Of a stretch of DNA of 64,000 nucleotides, positions 8,777 through 19,179 are shown piece by piece. Location: positions 13,445 through 77,444 of the forward strand of contig NZ_JALJRW010000006.1 of NCBI RefSeq assembly GCF_024519465.1, in the 5' to 3' direction. Each line of letters starts with the position of its first letter. Positions within the stretch are counted from its first letter, which is position 1. The position numbers and the translations under genes were made by a program. The stretch comes from Stenotrophomonas sp. Ste86. Lineage in GTDB: Bacteria; Pseudomonadota; Gammaproteobacteria; Xanthomonadales; Xanthomonadaceae. The notes beneath the pieces are model-generated. The model was not told the origin of the DNA, searched no databases, and was given only the letters and a program-made list of their open reading frames with translations.

Positions 8777-8967
8777 GCCAACGGCCAACGCCGAGGCACA
8801 ACCGCCCGGTAGTGCCGAGCCATGCTCGGCACCGCACTGCACGCCACGCCCAACAAGACGTCGGGCCACAAGGGATGCCCCTCCTTCAAGCGGGCGGCCT
8901 CCGCGACACGGCAGGCAGCGTCGGCAACGGCACCCGCCGTCGCCTCCGTCACCTGCCCGCCCCTCAC
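8773..8967 (-). CDS. Possible small ORF bridging speA and the membrane protein
   Basis: A 64-codon frame with a GTG start at 8967 that overlaps the speA stop by 4 nt (GTGA). Its own stop overlaps the start of the next gene by 4 nt (ATGA). Exact junctions on both sides are what translational coupling looks like, and this is the only reason to list it. The protein has no family I recognise: residues 1-45 are an Ala-rich helix-like stretch and residues 46-56 (CSAVPSMARHY) are encoded by a SMAG palindrome. It could be chance. Confidence 0.3.
   Translation of the reverse strand: MRGGQVTEATAGAVADAACRVAEAARLKEGHPLWPDVLLGVACSAVPSMARHYRAVVPRRWPLA
8809..8832. repeat. SMAG-type REP element, single
   Basis: One GTAG palindrome: GGTAGTGCCGAGCCATGCTC followed by GGCA, with GCCGAG / CTCGGC arms. 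It lies in the gap after speA, inside the possible small ORF. Confidence 0.75.
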
Positions 8968-10853
8968 GCCAGCGGCTCGTCGGACAGGTAGGTGTACCCG
9001 GTCAACCCCGCTTCCAGCGCCTCGGACAACTCCTGCGCACGCGCCGGCGACAGATCGGCTGCCGCCACGCGCTCGGCGTAGCTGGCACGCAGATCGGCCA
9101 GGCTGTAACCCACGTAGTCGAGCATCACATCGGTGGTGTCACCGCGACGCTGCTGGGTGATGGCATAACCATCGGCACCGGCCAGCACTTCCACCGCGTC
9201 GGTATCGCCGAACAGGTTGTGGATGTCGCCCAGGATCTCCTGGTACGCACCCACCATGAAGAAACCAATGCGGTAGCTCTCGCCGTGGTTGAGCGCATGC
9301 AGCGGCAGCGAGCTGTCCAGGCTTTCGTTTTCGACATACGTCTTGACCATGCCGTCCGAATCGCAGGTCATGTCGGCGATGATGCCGCGACGCTCCGGCT
9401 GCTCGTTCAGCCGCTCGATCGGCACGATCGGGAACACCTGGTCGATCGCCCAGGCATCGGGGATCGATTCGAACACGCTGAAGTTGACGAAGTACTTGTC
9501 CACCAGCCGCTCGTTCAATTCATCCAGCGCCGGGCGATGGCTCTTCTCGTCGTAGCTCAGGCGCGCACGCACGGCATGGGCGATGGCGTAGAACAGATCG
9601 TCGATGCGCGCACGCTGCGGCAGGTCGATCTGGCCGAGCGCGTAGCTGGACAGGCCTTCGGCATGGAAATGCTGCGCTTCCTGGAACAGCTCCACCGCCG
9701 GGCGCTCGTCCAGCTCGGCATGGATCTCGCGCAGGTGGCGGATCGCCGCCGGCTCGTCGTCATGCTGGTCGGGCACGCGGCCTTCCTGCGCCTGCTCCAC
9801 CTCGGACACGTTGGCGATCAGCACCGCGTGGTGGGCGGTCATCGCGCGGCCGCACTCGGTAACGATGCGTGGCGGGGTCAACCCGTGTTCTTCACAGGCG
9901 TTGGCCAGCGGCTGCACGATGTTGCTGGCGTAGGAGGCCAACCCGTAGTTGATCGAGCAGAAACTGCGCGAACGGGTGCCTTCGTAATCCACGCCCAGGC
10001 CACCGCCCACGTCGACGTGGGTGATCTTCGCGCCCAGCTGGGACAGCTCCACGAAGTAACGCGTGGCCTCGCGCATGCCGTTGGCGATGTCGCGTACGTT
10101 GGAGATCTGCGAGCCCATGTGGAAATGCAGCAGGCTCAGGCAGTCGGCGTACTCGGTGTCGCGCAGCGACTTCCACAGGTCCAGCAGCTGGCGCGGGGAC
10201 AGGCCGAACTTGGCCTTGTCGCCGCCGCTGTTCTGCCACTTGCCCGCGCCCAGCGAGGCCAGGCGCATGCGCACGCCCAGGCCGGGCTTGACGTCCAGCG
10301 CCTTGGATTCTTCCAGCACCAGCTTCAGCTCGGAGGGCTTCTCGATGACGATGAAGGTCTGCAGGCCCAGCTTGCGGCCGATCAGGGCCAGGCGGATGTA
10401 CTCGCGGTCCTTGTAACCATTGCAGACGATCAGCCCGCCCGGGCGCGACAGCGCAAGCACCGCCATCAGTTCGGGCTTGCTGCCCGCTTCCAGGCCGAAG
10501 CCTTCGCCGTGGTGGCTGGCCAGGGTGCCGGCCACGCCGCGATGCTGGTTGACCTTGATCGGGTACACGGCGGTGTAGCCGCCCGGATAGTCCCAGTCGG
10601 TCTGCGCCTGCGCGAACGCGGCCTGCAGCTTGCCCAGGCGCTGGCCCAGGATGTCCGGGAAGCGCACCAGCAGCGGCAGCTTGGCGCCGGCCGCGCGGGC
10701 GGCGTCGACGATCTTGGGCAAGGACACCACCGGGCCGTCCTGGCCAGTCGGTCTCACCACCATGTGTCCTGCCTGATCCACGTCGAAGTAGCCATCCGCC
10801 CAATGCGGAATCGAGTAGGTCTTGCGGGCTTGGTCGAGGGACCAATCGGTCAT
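8964..10853 (-). CDS. speA: Biosynthetic arginine decarboxylase
   Basis: A 629-residue PLP enzyme that converts arginine to agmatine, the first step of putrescine and spermidine synthesis by the agmatine route. The fold-III barrel begins at about residue 60, with the PLP lysine at K100 in TAVYPIKVNQ. Other family motifs are GLEAGSKPELM, LHFHMGSQISN, VDVGGGLGVDYEG and the C-terminal ECGRAMTAHHAV. The ATG at 10853 gives the usual SpeA length (about 630); a longer frame to 10922 is rejected. It is divergent from spermidine synthase, with a shared 191-nt regulatory region holding a perfect inverted repeat. Confidence 0.95.
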   Translation of the reverse strand: MTDWSLDQARKTYSIPHWADGYFDVDQAGHMVVRPTGQDGPVVSLPKIVDAARAAGAKLPLLVRFPDILGQRLGKLQAAFAQAQTDWDYPGGYTAVYPIKVNQHRGVAGTLASHHGEGFGLEAGSKPELMAVLALSRPGGLIVCNGYKDREYIRLALIGRKLGLQTFIVIEKPSELKLVLEESKALDVKPGLGVRMRLASLGAGKWQNSGGDKAKFGLSPRQLLDLWKSLRDTEYADCLSLLHFHMGSQISNVRDIANGMREATRYFVELSQLGAKITHVDVGGGLGVDYEGTRSRSFCSINYGLASYASNIVQPLANACEEHGLTPPRIVTECGRAMTAHHAVLIANVSEVEQAQEGRVPDQHDDEPAAIRHLREIHAELDERPAVELFQEAQHFHAEGLSSYALGQIDLPQRARIDDLFYAIAHAVRARLSYDEKSHRPALDELNERLVDKYFVNFSVFESIPDAWAIDQVFPIVPIERLNEQPERRGIIADMTCDSDGMVKTYVENESLDSSLPLHALNHGESYRIGFFMVGAYQEILGDIHNLFGDTDAVEVLAGADGYAITQQRRGDTTDVMLDYVGYSLADLRASYAERVAAADLSPARAQELSEALEAGLTGYTYLSDEPLA

Positions 10854-10884
10854 TTCAGTGGGCCTGGTTGGTAAAAAAGGGGGT

Positions 10885-10924
10885 GCATGATAACGCCTAT
10901 GTGGCGACAGCTCCGTTATCATGC
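10885..10924. promoter_or_regulatory. Symmetric divergent promoter/operator between speA and speE
   Basis: The 11-nt arms GCATGATAACG (10885-10895) and CGTTATCATGC (10914-10924) are perfect inverse copies around an 18-nt spacer. Each arm contains TATCAT, one base from the -10 consensus, pointing away toward one of the two genes. It can be read as two face-away -10 boxes, or as an operator for one regulator of both genes. No clear -35 boxes are visible. Confidence 0.45.
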
Positions 10925-10932
10925 GCGCCCGC

Positions 10933-10992
10933 GCCCGTGCTCAGGCTTGAAACCTGAACGGGCCAACCCGTCCGGACGTGGCTTGCGCCACG
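10933..10992 (+). promoter_or_regulatory. Structured 5' leader of speE
   Basis: Two hairpins precede the gene. The first pairs GCCCGT with ACGGGC and TCAGG with CCTGA (11 bp in all, 2-nt bulge at 10939-10940, 7-nt loop at 10946-10952). The second is CGTGGC-TTGC-GCCACG at 10977-10992. Their presence right before a polyamine gene could mean RNA-level control, but I do not recognise a known riboswitch class. Confidence 0.35.
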
Positions 10993-11044
10993 CGGCACCG
11001 CCGCCAGCCCGGCTCCAACACCCTCCGAACAGGATTGCTATTCC

Positions 11045-11899
11045 ATGACTGACAACAACAAGTGGTACATCGAGCATTTCGAGCGCACCGGCTCGGCCAT
11101 CGGCTACCGCCTGAAGGGCAAGCTCGATGAAGTGCAGTCGCCGTTCCAGAAGATCGAGATCTTCGCGACCACCGATTGGGGCAACCTGATGACCATCGAT
11201 GGCGCCATCATGCTGACCAGCAAGGACAACTTCTTCTATCACGAGATGATCAGCCACCCGGTGCTGTTCACCCACGCCGCGCCCAAGCGCGTGGTGATCA
11301 TCGGTGGCGGCGACTGCGGCACCCTGCGCGAAGTGCTCAAGCACACCGGCGTGGAGAGCGTCACCCAGTGCGACATCGACGAGCAGGTCACCGTGATGGC
11401 CCGCAAGCACTTCCCGGAACTGTGCGAGTCCAACGACGACCCGCGCGCCGAGTTGATGTTCGACGACGGCGTGGCCTACATGGCCAACTGCCCGGCCGGC
11501 AGCGTGGACGTGGTGATCGTGGACTCCACCGACCCGGTCGGCCCCGGCGAAGGCCTGTTCAACAAGGCGTTCTACGAGAGCTGCTTCAAGGCGCTCAAGG
11601 ACGACGGCATCCTGGTGCAGCAGTCCGAATCGCCGCTGATGCAGCTGGACCTCATCAACGAAATGCGCACCGAGATGGGCAAGGCCGGCTTCGGTGCGTT
11701 CAAGACCCTGCCGTTCCCGCAGCCGTGCTACCCGACCGGCTGGTGGAGCGTGACCCTGGCCCGCAAGGGCGAGAGCAGCTTCGACTTCCGCCAGGCCGAT
11801 TCGGCCGCCAAGTCGTTCGATACCCTGTACTACACCGCCGCGCTGCACACCGGCGTGCTGGTGACCCCGCCGTTCGTGGCTTCAGCCCTGAAGGGCTGA
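11045..11899 (+). CDS. speE: Spermidine synthase
   Basis: A 284-residue aminopropyltransferase that joins decarboxylated SAM to putrescine to form spermidine. The nucleotide-binding motif is IIGGGDCGTLREV at residues 85-97; position 91 is Cys where many homologues have Gly. Active-site acids sit in IVDSTDPVGPGEG (D160, D163). Other family motifs are DEVQSPFQKIEI near the N-terminus and YPTGWWSVTLA near the C-terminus. It faces away from speA, so the two genes give a complete arginine-to-spermidine branch apart from the agmatine-to-putrescine steps. Confidence 0.96.
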   Translation: MTDNNKWYIEHFERTGSAIGYRLKGKLDEVQSPFQKIEIFATTDWGNLMTIDGAIMLTSKDNFFYHEMISHPVLFTHAAPKRVVIIGGGDCGTLREVLKHTGVESVTQCDIDEQVTVMARKHFPELCESNDDPRAELMFDDGVAYMANCPAGSVDVVIVDSTDPVGPGEGLFNKAFYESCFKALKDDGILVQQSESPLMQLDLINEMRTEMGKAGFGAFKTLPFPQPCYPTGWWSVTLARKGESSFDFRQADSAAKSFDTLYYTAALHTGVLVTPPFVASALKG

Positions 11900-11916
11900 T
11901 CGGTCGATAGGGGAGG

Positions 11917-12009
11917 GGTAGAGCCGAGCCATGCTCGGCTGCCTCAAGCTCGGCAAGCCTGGGCCCGATGCATCGCGAGCGCCGCAGCCGAGCATGGCTC
12001 GGCGCTACC
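11917..12009. repeat. SMAG-type REP element, inverted pair
   Basis: GGTAGAGCCGAGCCATGCTC at 11917-11936 faces an inverse copy, GCAGCCGAGCATGGCTCGGC, ending in GCTACC at 12009. The pair follows the speE stop and precedes the terminator. Confidence 0.85.
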
Positions 12010-12018
12010 TTGCAGCCA

Positions 12019-12052
12019 AGAAAACCCGCGCTGGCAACAGCGCGGGTTTTCT
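12019..12052. terminator. Bidirectional rho-independent terminator
   Basis: A perfect 13-bp stem, AAAACCCGCGCTG (12021-12033) and CAGCGCGGGTTTT (12038-12050), with a GCAA loop. A-tracts and T-tracts flank it, so it can end both speE and the convergent lpxO-like gene. Confidence 0.9.
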
Positions 12053-12059
12053 TTGTTCC

Positions 12060-12082
12060 GGTAGTGCCGGCCGCTGGCCGGC
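12060..12082. repeat. SMAG-type REP element, single
   Basis: One palindrome, GTAGTGCCGGCCGCTGGCCG plus GC at 12061-12082, identical to the left arm of the REP at the start of the window. It lies just past the 3' end of the lpxO-like gene. Confidence 0.8.
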
Positions 12083-12102
12083 AACCTCATGAAGCCATGC
12101 GC

Positions 12103-13008
12103 TCAAATCGCCCAGATGCCCGCGATCACCGCCACCACCAGACCCCACTTGATCACCTGATACGCCACCACGCTGCGCTCGCGCAGCGCCTTGGCCTTCA
12201 GCCGCACCTTGTAGACGCTGCCGAAGGCCTTGTTGACCCCACCGGTGGGATCACCCGGCAGGTTCGGCGAGGCGCCGCCGGCCAGCAGCGTGGAAGCCAC
12301 CGCGCGGTTGAACAGGCTCGGCAGGCCGAAGCGCAGCGGGCGGGCGATGTCGCAGAACAGGATCACCCGATCGTCCGGGGTCTCGTTGTGCGCATGGTGG
12401 ATGTAGGTCTCATCGAACATCATCCACTGGCCATCGCGCCAGCTCTTCCGGATGCCGTCCACTTCGATGTAGCAGGCATCATCGTTCGGCGTGGCAAGGC
12501 CCAGGTGCAGGCGCAGCGAACCGGCGAAGGGATCGCGGTGCGGGCGCAGCTCGCTGCCCGAGGGCAGCTGGGCGAACATCGCCGCGCGCACGTCCGGCAG
12601 CGATTCCAGCAACGCGGTGGTCTGCGGGCACAGCGCTTTGGCCGACGGGTGCGAGGGGCCGTACCACTTCAGGTAGAAGCGCTTCCAGCCACGGCGGAAG
12701 AACGAATTGAACCCGGCATCGTTGAACGTGCTGGACGCGGCGATCTTGTCCGCATCGCGCAGGGCCAGGGCTTCGTCGCGGATCATCTGCCAGTTCTGGC
12801 GCAGCGGCTCCAACTGCGGGAATTCCTTGCCCGGGTCCAGGAACGGCGTGGTCGGCACTTTGGAAAACGCGTACATGATCACGTTGATCGGAGCCATGAA
12901 GCTGGAGTGGTCCAGCAACTGGCGCGACCAGCGCGCGCGGACCTTGCCGCGGTAATGGATGTACAGCACGCAGGCGATGAACAGCACTGCCAGCACGATC
13001 TTGATCAT
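12103..13008 (-). CDS. lpxO: Lipid A hydroxylase LpxO-like, Asp/Asn beta-hydroxylase family
   Basis: A 301-residue Fe(II)/alpha-ketoglutarate dioxygenase. LpxO enzymes 2-hydroxylate a secondary acyl chain of lipid A at the inner membrane. A membrane helix lies at residues 1-18 and a C-terminal hydrophobic segment (KWGLVVAVIAGIWAI) ends the protein, as in LpxO. The iron site is H157-R-D159 in SELRPHRDPF plus a distal His in YIHHAHNET (204-207); the ketoglutarate-binding Arg is in DDRVILFCD. GGAGGAAG sits just before the ATG at 13008. The family is firm; lipid A as substrate rests on length and the terminal helices. Confidence 0.85.
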   Translation of the reverse strand: MIKIVLAVLFIACVLYIHYRGKVRARWSRQLLDHSSFMAPINVIMYAFSKVPTTPFLDPGKEFPQLEPLRQNWQMIRDEALALRDADKIAASSTFNDAGFNSFFRRGWKRFYLKWYGPSHPSAKALCPQTTALLESLPDVRAAMFAQLPSGSELRPHRDPFAGSLRLHLGLATPNDDACYIEVDGIRKSWRDGQWMMFDETYIHHAHNETPDDRVILFCDIARPLRFGLPSLFNRAVASTLLAGGASPNLPGDPTGGVNKAFGSVYKVRLKAKALRERSVVAYQVIKWGLVVAVIAGIWAI

Positions 13009-13227
13009 CAGTCTTCCTCCGGCAGGGCCGGAACCGAAAAGGTGGGGGCGATGCACGGCAGGAACCGGCATCGATAAGGCGGCAGGGGGCGGGGACGTGC
13101 CGGAGTGGGGGGCGGCCGCCGATGGCGCAGATAACGGCATATGGTCGGCAGAGCCCGCCTCCCGGTCAAGCACGGACTGGGGGGTGGCCAGCGCGGCGTG
13201 GCTGAACCGAGCGCCTAGACTGTCCCG

Positions 13228-14181
13228 ATGCACGGACCTGCCCACAACGATCCCTACCCTCCCCTCAGCCAGGCCTACCAAGCATTTTTCGATCCGGTCG
13301 CCGGTGCGGCAGCCCCTCGCGCGTGCCGCGTCGACAGCCCGTCCGGCGTGCTGCAGCTGGACCGCCATGGCCCCGCCGACGCCGCCCTGAGCGTGGTGCT
13401 GGTGCATGGCGCCGGCGGCTACGGACGGATGTTTGCGCCGCTGGCACAGCGGCTGGCGGTGGCCGGCTACGAAGTGTTGGCGCCGGACCTACCGGGCTAC
13501 GGGCTGAGCCCGGCACGCTGGCCGCAGGTCGATTACGCGGCATGGAAGCACCGCCTGCTCGCACTGATCGAGGCCGAGCATGCACAGCGCGCCCGGCCAT
13601 TCGTGCTGCTGGGCGCGAGCATCGGCGGCTATCTGGCCTACCTGGTGGCGGCCGAATCGCCCAGAGTGCACGGGCTGGTGGCCACCACCCTGGCCGACCC
13701 GCGCGATCCGGTCGTGCAGGCGGCGCTGGTGCGCCAGCCCTGGATGCGCCGCTTGCTGCCTGCCCTGCGTCCCCTGAGCCGGGTGACCCGCGGGCTGCGC
13801 ATCCCCGTGCGCTGGTTCACGCACATGGACCGGATGTCGCGCAATCCCGCGCTATCGGCGCTGGTATGCCGCGATCGGCTGGGCGGTGGCAACCGGGTAC
13901 CACTGGGCCTGCTGGCGTCTCTGTTCGACACCCCGCCGGCACGGGAACCAGAACAGTTCACGCGATGCCCGGTGTTGATGGTCCATCCCGCCCGCGACGC
14001 GTGGACACCCGTAGAGATCAGCGACCGTTTCTTCAACCGGCTGGCCGTCCCACGCGAGCGGGTGCTGTTGGCCGAATGCGGCCACTTCCCGATCGAGCAG
14101 CCCGGCCTGGACCAGTTGCGCGACGCACTCCTTCCGTTCCTCCAGCGCACTGCCCGGACCCCAGTCTGCCCAAGCGCCTGA
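13228..14181 (+). CDS. Alpha/beta hydrolase
   Basis: A 317-residue serine hydrolase. The oxyanion loop is VLVHGAGGYGRMF, the nucleophile elbow is GASIGGY, the acid is probably the Asp in PARDAWTPVE, and the base is the His in ECGHFPIEQPG. Between the elbow and the acid, an Arg-rich cap region (about residues 165-235) would shape the substrate pocket. It has no signal peptide, so it should be cytoplasmic. The substrate is unknown. It is divergent from the lpxO-like gene across 219 nt. Confidence 0.88.
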   Translation: MHGPAHNDPYPPLSQAYQAFFDPVAGAAAPRACRVDSPSGVLQLDRHGPADAALSVVLVHGAGGYGRMFAPLAQRLAVAGYEVLAPDLPGYGLSPARWPQVDYAAWKHRLLALIEAEHAQRARPFVLLGASIGGYLAYLVAAESPRVHGLVATTLADPRDPVVQAALVRQPWMRRLLPALRPLSRVTRGLRIPVRWFTHMDRMSRNPALSALVCRDRLGGGNRVPLGLLASLFDTPPAREPEQFTRCPVLMVHPARDAWTPVEISDRFFNRLAVPRERVLLAECGHFPIEQPGLDQLRDALLPFLQRTARTPVCPSA

Positions 14182-14383
14182 TTGAAAACAAAATTCTTTC
14201 AAACGATACAAGATTGTCCGCTTCGGCGTGACGAACTGTTCCACACCGGGCTACGACATTTCTCCGACAAACGCTGGATTGGTGTACCGGCGAGTACTAA
14301 AATTAACGAAATCTTAGTAATCACCCTTCAGCAGCACCGGTACGCCTGACGCATTGCGCCGACCGCCGGGTCGCACAGACCCT

Positions 14384-15037
14384 ATGAACACTCTCGTTGC
14401 CTCGTGTGTCGATGACACCGCCCCCGCCGAGCTGCTCAAGCGCGGCGAACGCCTGCTTGAACCGGATGTCTATCGCACCTGCCTCAACGGCCAGCCGGCG
14501 GTGGTCAAGGACTACACCCGTTACCGCGGCACGCCGCTGTCGCCGCTCGCGCGCCTGCTGGTCCGCCGCGAGGCGCGCATCCTGCAACGCCTGAGCGGCT
14601 GGAAGCATGCCCCTGCCCTGCTGGGTACCGTCGGCGGCCTCGCCTTGGGCATGGAGTTCATTCCCGGCCAGACCCTGAGCGCGGCCCAGTCGGTGGGCGT
14701 GGAGGTCTTCGAACAGCTGCAGTACGCGCTCACCCGCCTGCATGCGGCCGGCATCACCCACAACGACCTGCACGGCACCAACGTCATGGTCAGCGGCGGG
14801 GTGCCGGTGTTGGTGGACTTCACCTCGGCCTGGCGCAGCCCGCGCTGGCTGCCGGTGCACCCGGTCTCGCGCCAGCTGCGCCGCAGCGACATGAAGAACC
14901 TGCTCAAGATGCGCCAGCGCCTGACCGGCGAGCGCCCCAGCGCGTCGGAGGCCGCGCAAGTGGCCGACCCGCGCTGGGTGGCGGCCGTGCGCGTGGGCTG
15001 GAAGCGCTTCTACCGCTGGTTCAAGGGCCACGCCTGA
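14384..15037 (+). CDS. RIO1/InaA-like small-molecule or protein kinase
   Basis: A 217-residue protein-kinase-like phosphotransferase. The catalytic loop is ITHNDLHGTNVMV (Asp in HND, Asn in TN) and the metal-binding loop is VDFTSAWRS, a variant of DFG. An N-terminal AVVKDYTRY gives the ATP-binding Lys. This small layout is shared by RIO1-type kinases and by the LPS-modifying kinases InaA/WaaY; an envelope substrate is plausible but unproven. The ATG at 14384 gives a compact kinase. An AT-rich stretch (TACTAAAATTAACG) about 85 nt upstream is a plausible promoter region. Confidence 0.75.
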   Translation: MNTLVASCVDDTAPAELLKRGERLLEPDVYRTCLNGQPAVVKDYTRYRGTPLSPLARLLVRREARILQRLSGWKHAPALLGTVGGLALGMEFIPGQTLSAAQSVGVEVFEQLQYALTRLHAAGITHNDLHGTNVMVSGGVPVLVDFTSAWRSPRWLPVHPVSRQLRRSDMKNLLKMRQRLTGERPSASEAAQVADPRWVAAVRVGWKRFYRWFKGHA

Positions 15038-15056
15038 GCGTGGCCATCCGGCGCGC

Positions 15057-17084
<2,028 letters not shown>

Positions 17085-17088
<4 letters not shown>

Positions 17089-18392
17089 TCTGAAGCCTTT
17101 ATTTGCATATCCAGACGACCGGATGTGGCGAGGAGCGCCGGAAAGAAGGCGGCGAGAATACTTGAGGCGCAAGCCAGAGCCATGGTCGCTGTCGCCGTAG
17201 CGAGATCCATGCTGGCCATGGTGGCGTAATCATCGGGTTGCATGCGCACCAGATAAAGCCCGGCCTGGGCGACCATCAGCCCAACTGCTCCACCGAAGCA
17301 ACCAATGATCAATGCCTCGGTGCAGAGCTGGTAGACGACATCACGCCGTCGAGCCCCAAGCGCTCGACGAGTGGAGATCTCGTGCGAACGGCGAATGAAC
17401 CTCGCGAATATCAAAGCACTCATGTTGACAAGGCAAACCACCAGAAAGCCCAAACACAGCGCCAACTGCAACTTCACCTCGTTGGGAACGATACGTTGCT
17501 CGACGAGATGATCTTTCAGCGACACCATACGAGATGGAGTATCCCGCTCAAATCGCCCAGCTCGACGCTGTGCAACGACGTAATTCTCAAGAAACACCGC
17601 GTACTGCTCTACGCTGGATGCGTCGGGCAATTCGGCCCAGTACTGGACCCATGCAGTTCTGGCGTCCTTCAGCCTGTTAGCGGGCGCCTCGTTGCCCCAC
17701 GAATAGAGGTTATTGGACACATTCATCTTCTTGCTGGCGGCAACGGCAATCGGAATAAAAAAATCTTCCCGCCCACTGAATACGTCCTGCTGGAGATCGG
17801 TGTAGAACCGTGGCCGCGGATTCCAATGATCTGAGATCCCCACAACCCTCAGCACTTGCCCGCCCAACAGAACCGTACTTCCAACCAGTTCATCACCCCC
17901 CAACTTCTTGGCTAACTCCATGCTCAGCACAACGACCGGCGTCTCAGCCTCGTCGTCCTGCCGCGTCCAGGATGCGCCTTTAGCCATTGAAATACCGAAC
18001 ATGACGAAGGCGTCAGAAGTGACGTACTGTCCGTGCGCGAAGAACGGCAGAACCACTTCTCGCTGCGGCTCTACCAGCAGACGAGCAGAGGCCATGGCCG
18101 ATTGGCGTAGTGCAGGGCCCTGGCGCAGTAGATTCTGCGCGTCCACCCAGGTAAGCGATACCCGCGGATCCAAATCAGCACGGACTTCATAGGACTCGGG
18201 AAGTGCATCGAAGAACGGATGGTAGAGCCTCTGACTTCGATCCGGCAGCGGATCCCAAGTCAATGCACGCACAACAATGAGCATGGTCATGCTCGCGCCA
18301 ATGCCCAAACCAAGCGCAATAATCAACGCAGCGCTGCTGCCCCTAGTCTCCAGCAATCTCTTGCCTGCAAGAGAAAGGTAGTAACCAAACAT
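17085..18392 (-). CDS. Cluster 1 MacB/FtsX-type ABC permease, first of pair
   Basis: A 435-residue permease with the same four-helix layout. The first helix contains LIIALGLGIGASMTMLIVV, closely matching the paralogue at 35732-37033 (AVGLGIGASMTTL). Cytoplasmic coupling motifs are RRSHEISTRRALGARRRD. MacB proper carries its ATPase in the same chain; here it is absent, so an ATPase must come from elsewhere, most simply from the gene at 37049-37765. It lies 13 nt after the methyltransferase gene and overlaps the second permease gene. Confidence 0.87.
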
Positions 18393-18405
18393 ATCGAATG
18401 CTCCC

Positions 18406-19179
18406 TTAGTGCAAGAACGGCGCGGACGTTGGGATCACATCCACTGGCTCGATTGAAATCCACGCCGTGCTGTTCTGTGCCCTTTCGCGCGCCTCGACAA
18501 GATGCATAAGCCGAAACCTCGACCGCTGGATCTTCGCCACCAACTTAGCCGCGCCTTCATCGTTGTGCCCCTGGATCAAAGCTCGAGGTATCTTGTTTTG
18601 GTTCAGTGCACCGATGAGTGATTCCAGCGTCAGGTAGCTCAGCCGTTGCGTGGATGCACTATCGATGAAGATGGACGCGGAGTCGGACATCCTTGGGATA
18701 AATGCGGCAAGGAGTGCCTGTATGCTCTGCTGGGAGTGGCTGAAGTCGGAAAACAAGATGTCGATCCCTTCGTCAAATTCCGGCGACTGAGCTATCTCCG
18801 ATACGCAGATATCTTGCACATTCGCCTTGACCTGATCTTCGACCCCAACCCACGAAAACACGCGCCCCAGGAAGTCCAGATACCCTTGACTCGGCTCCAG
18901 AATCGACTCCGCCAACGGCCCGTGAAGTGTTTCGAGGAAGCGTTGGCCGGGAGCACTACAGAAGTGCGAACCGTTGTCGTACGTATGGATGAATCCGAGG
19001 CCGCTCTCGCGTAGAGCAATGCCCATCCAAGCCGCAGTCACACCAAATCCTGTCCCAAGCTCTATAACAGTGCGTGGGCGCGCCCGTTTTACCAGGCTGT
19101 ATAGCAGCACGCACAAGTCTTCACTTCCGTAGACCCAGCCAATTGAGTCGCGCAGTGCACACAGCCGCTCAAACGACAT
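18406..19179 (-). CDS. Cluster 1 class I SAM-dependent methyltransferase
   Basis: A 257-residue protein with a Rossmann methyltransferase core. Motif I is VIELGTGFGVTAAWMGIAL at about residues 35-53; a later acidic strand end is GIDILFSDFSHS. The start at 19179 has GGAGAGG 8 nt upstream and overlaps the previous gene by 11 nt. The substrate is unknown; in this cluster it is a candidate for methylating the His-rich peptide (backbone, carboxylate or side chain). Its position between modification and transport genes supports this. Confidence 0.75.
   Translation of the reverse strand: MSFERLCALRDSIGWVYGSEDLCVLLYSLVKRARPRTVIELGTGFGVTAAWMGIALRESGLGFIHTYDNGSHFCSAPGQRFLETLHGPLAESILEPSQGYLDFLGRVFSWVGVEDQVKANVQDICVSEIAQSPEFDEGIDILFSDFSHSQQSIQALLAAFIPRMSDSASIFIDSASTQRLSYLTLESLIGALNQNKIPRALIQGHNDEGAAKLVAKIQRSRFRLMHLVEARERAQNSTAWISIEPVDVIPTSAPFLH

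Noticed and set aside
8655..10874. 739-residue plus-strand open frame opposite speA
   Set aside because: Antisense shadow of speA with low-complexity His/Gln/Arg/Val composition; speA itself has all its motifs.
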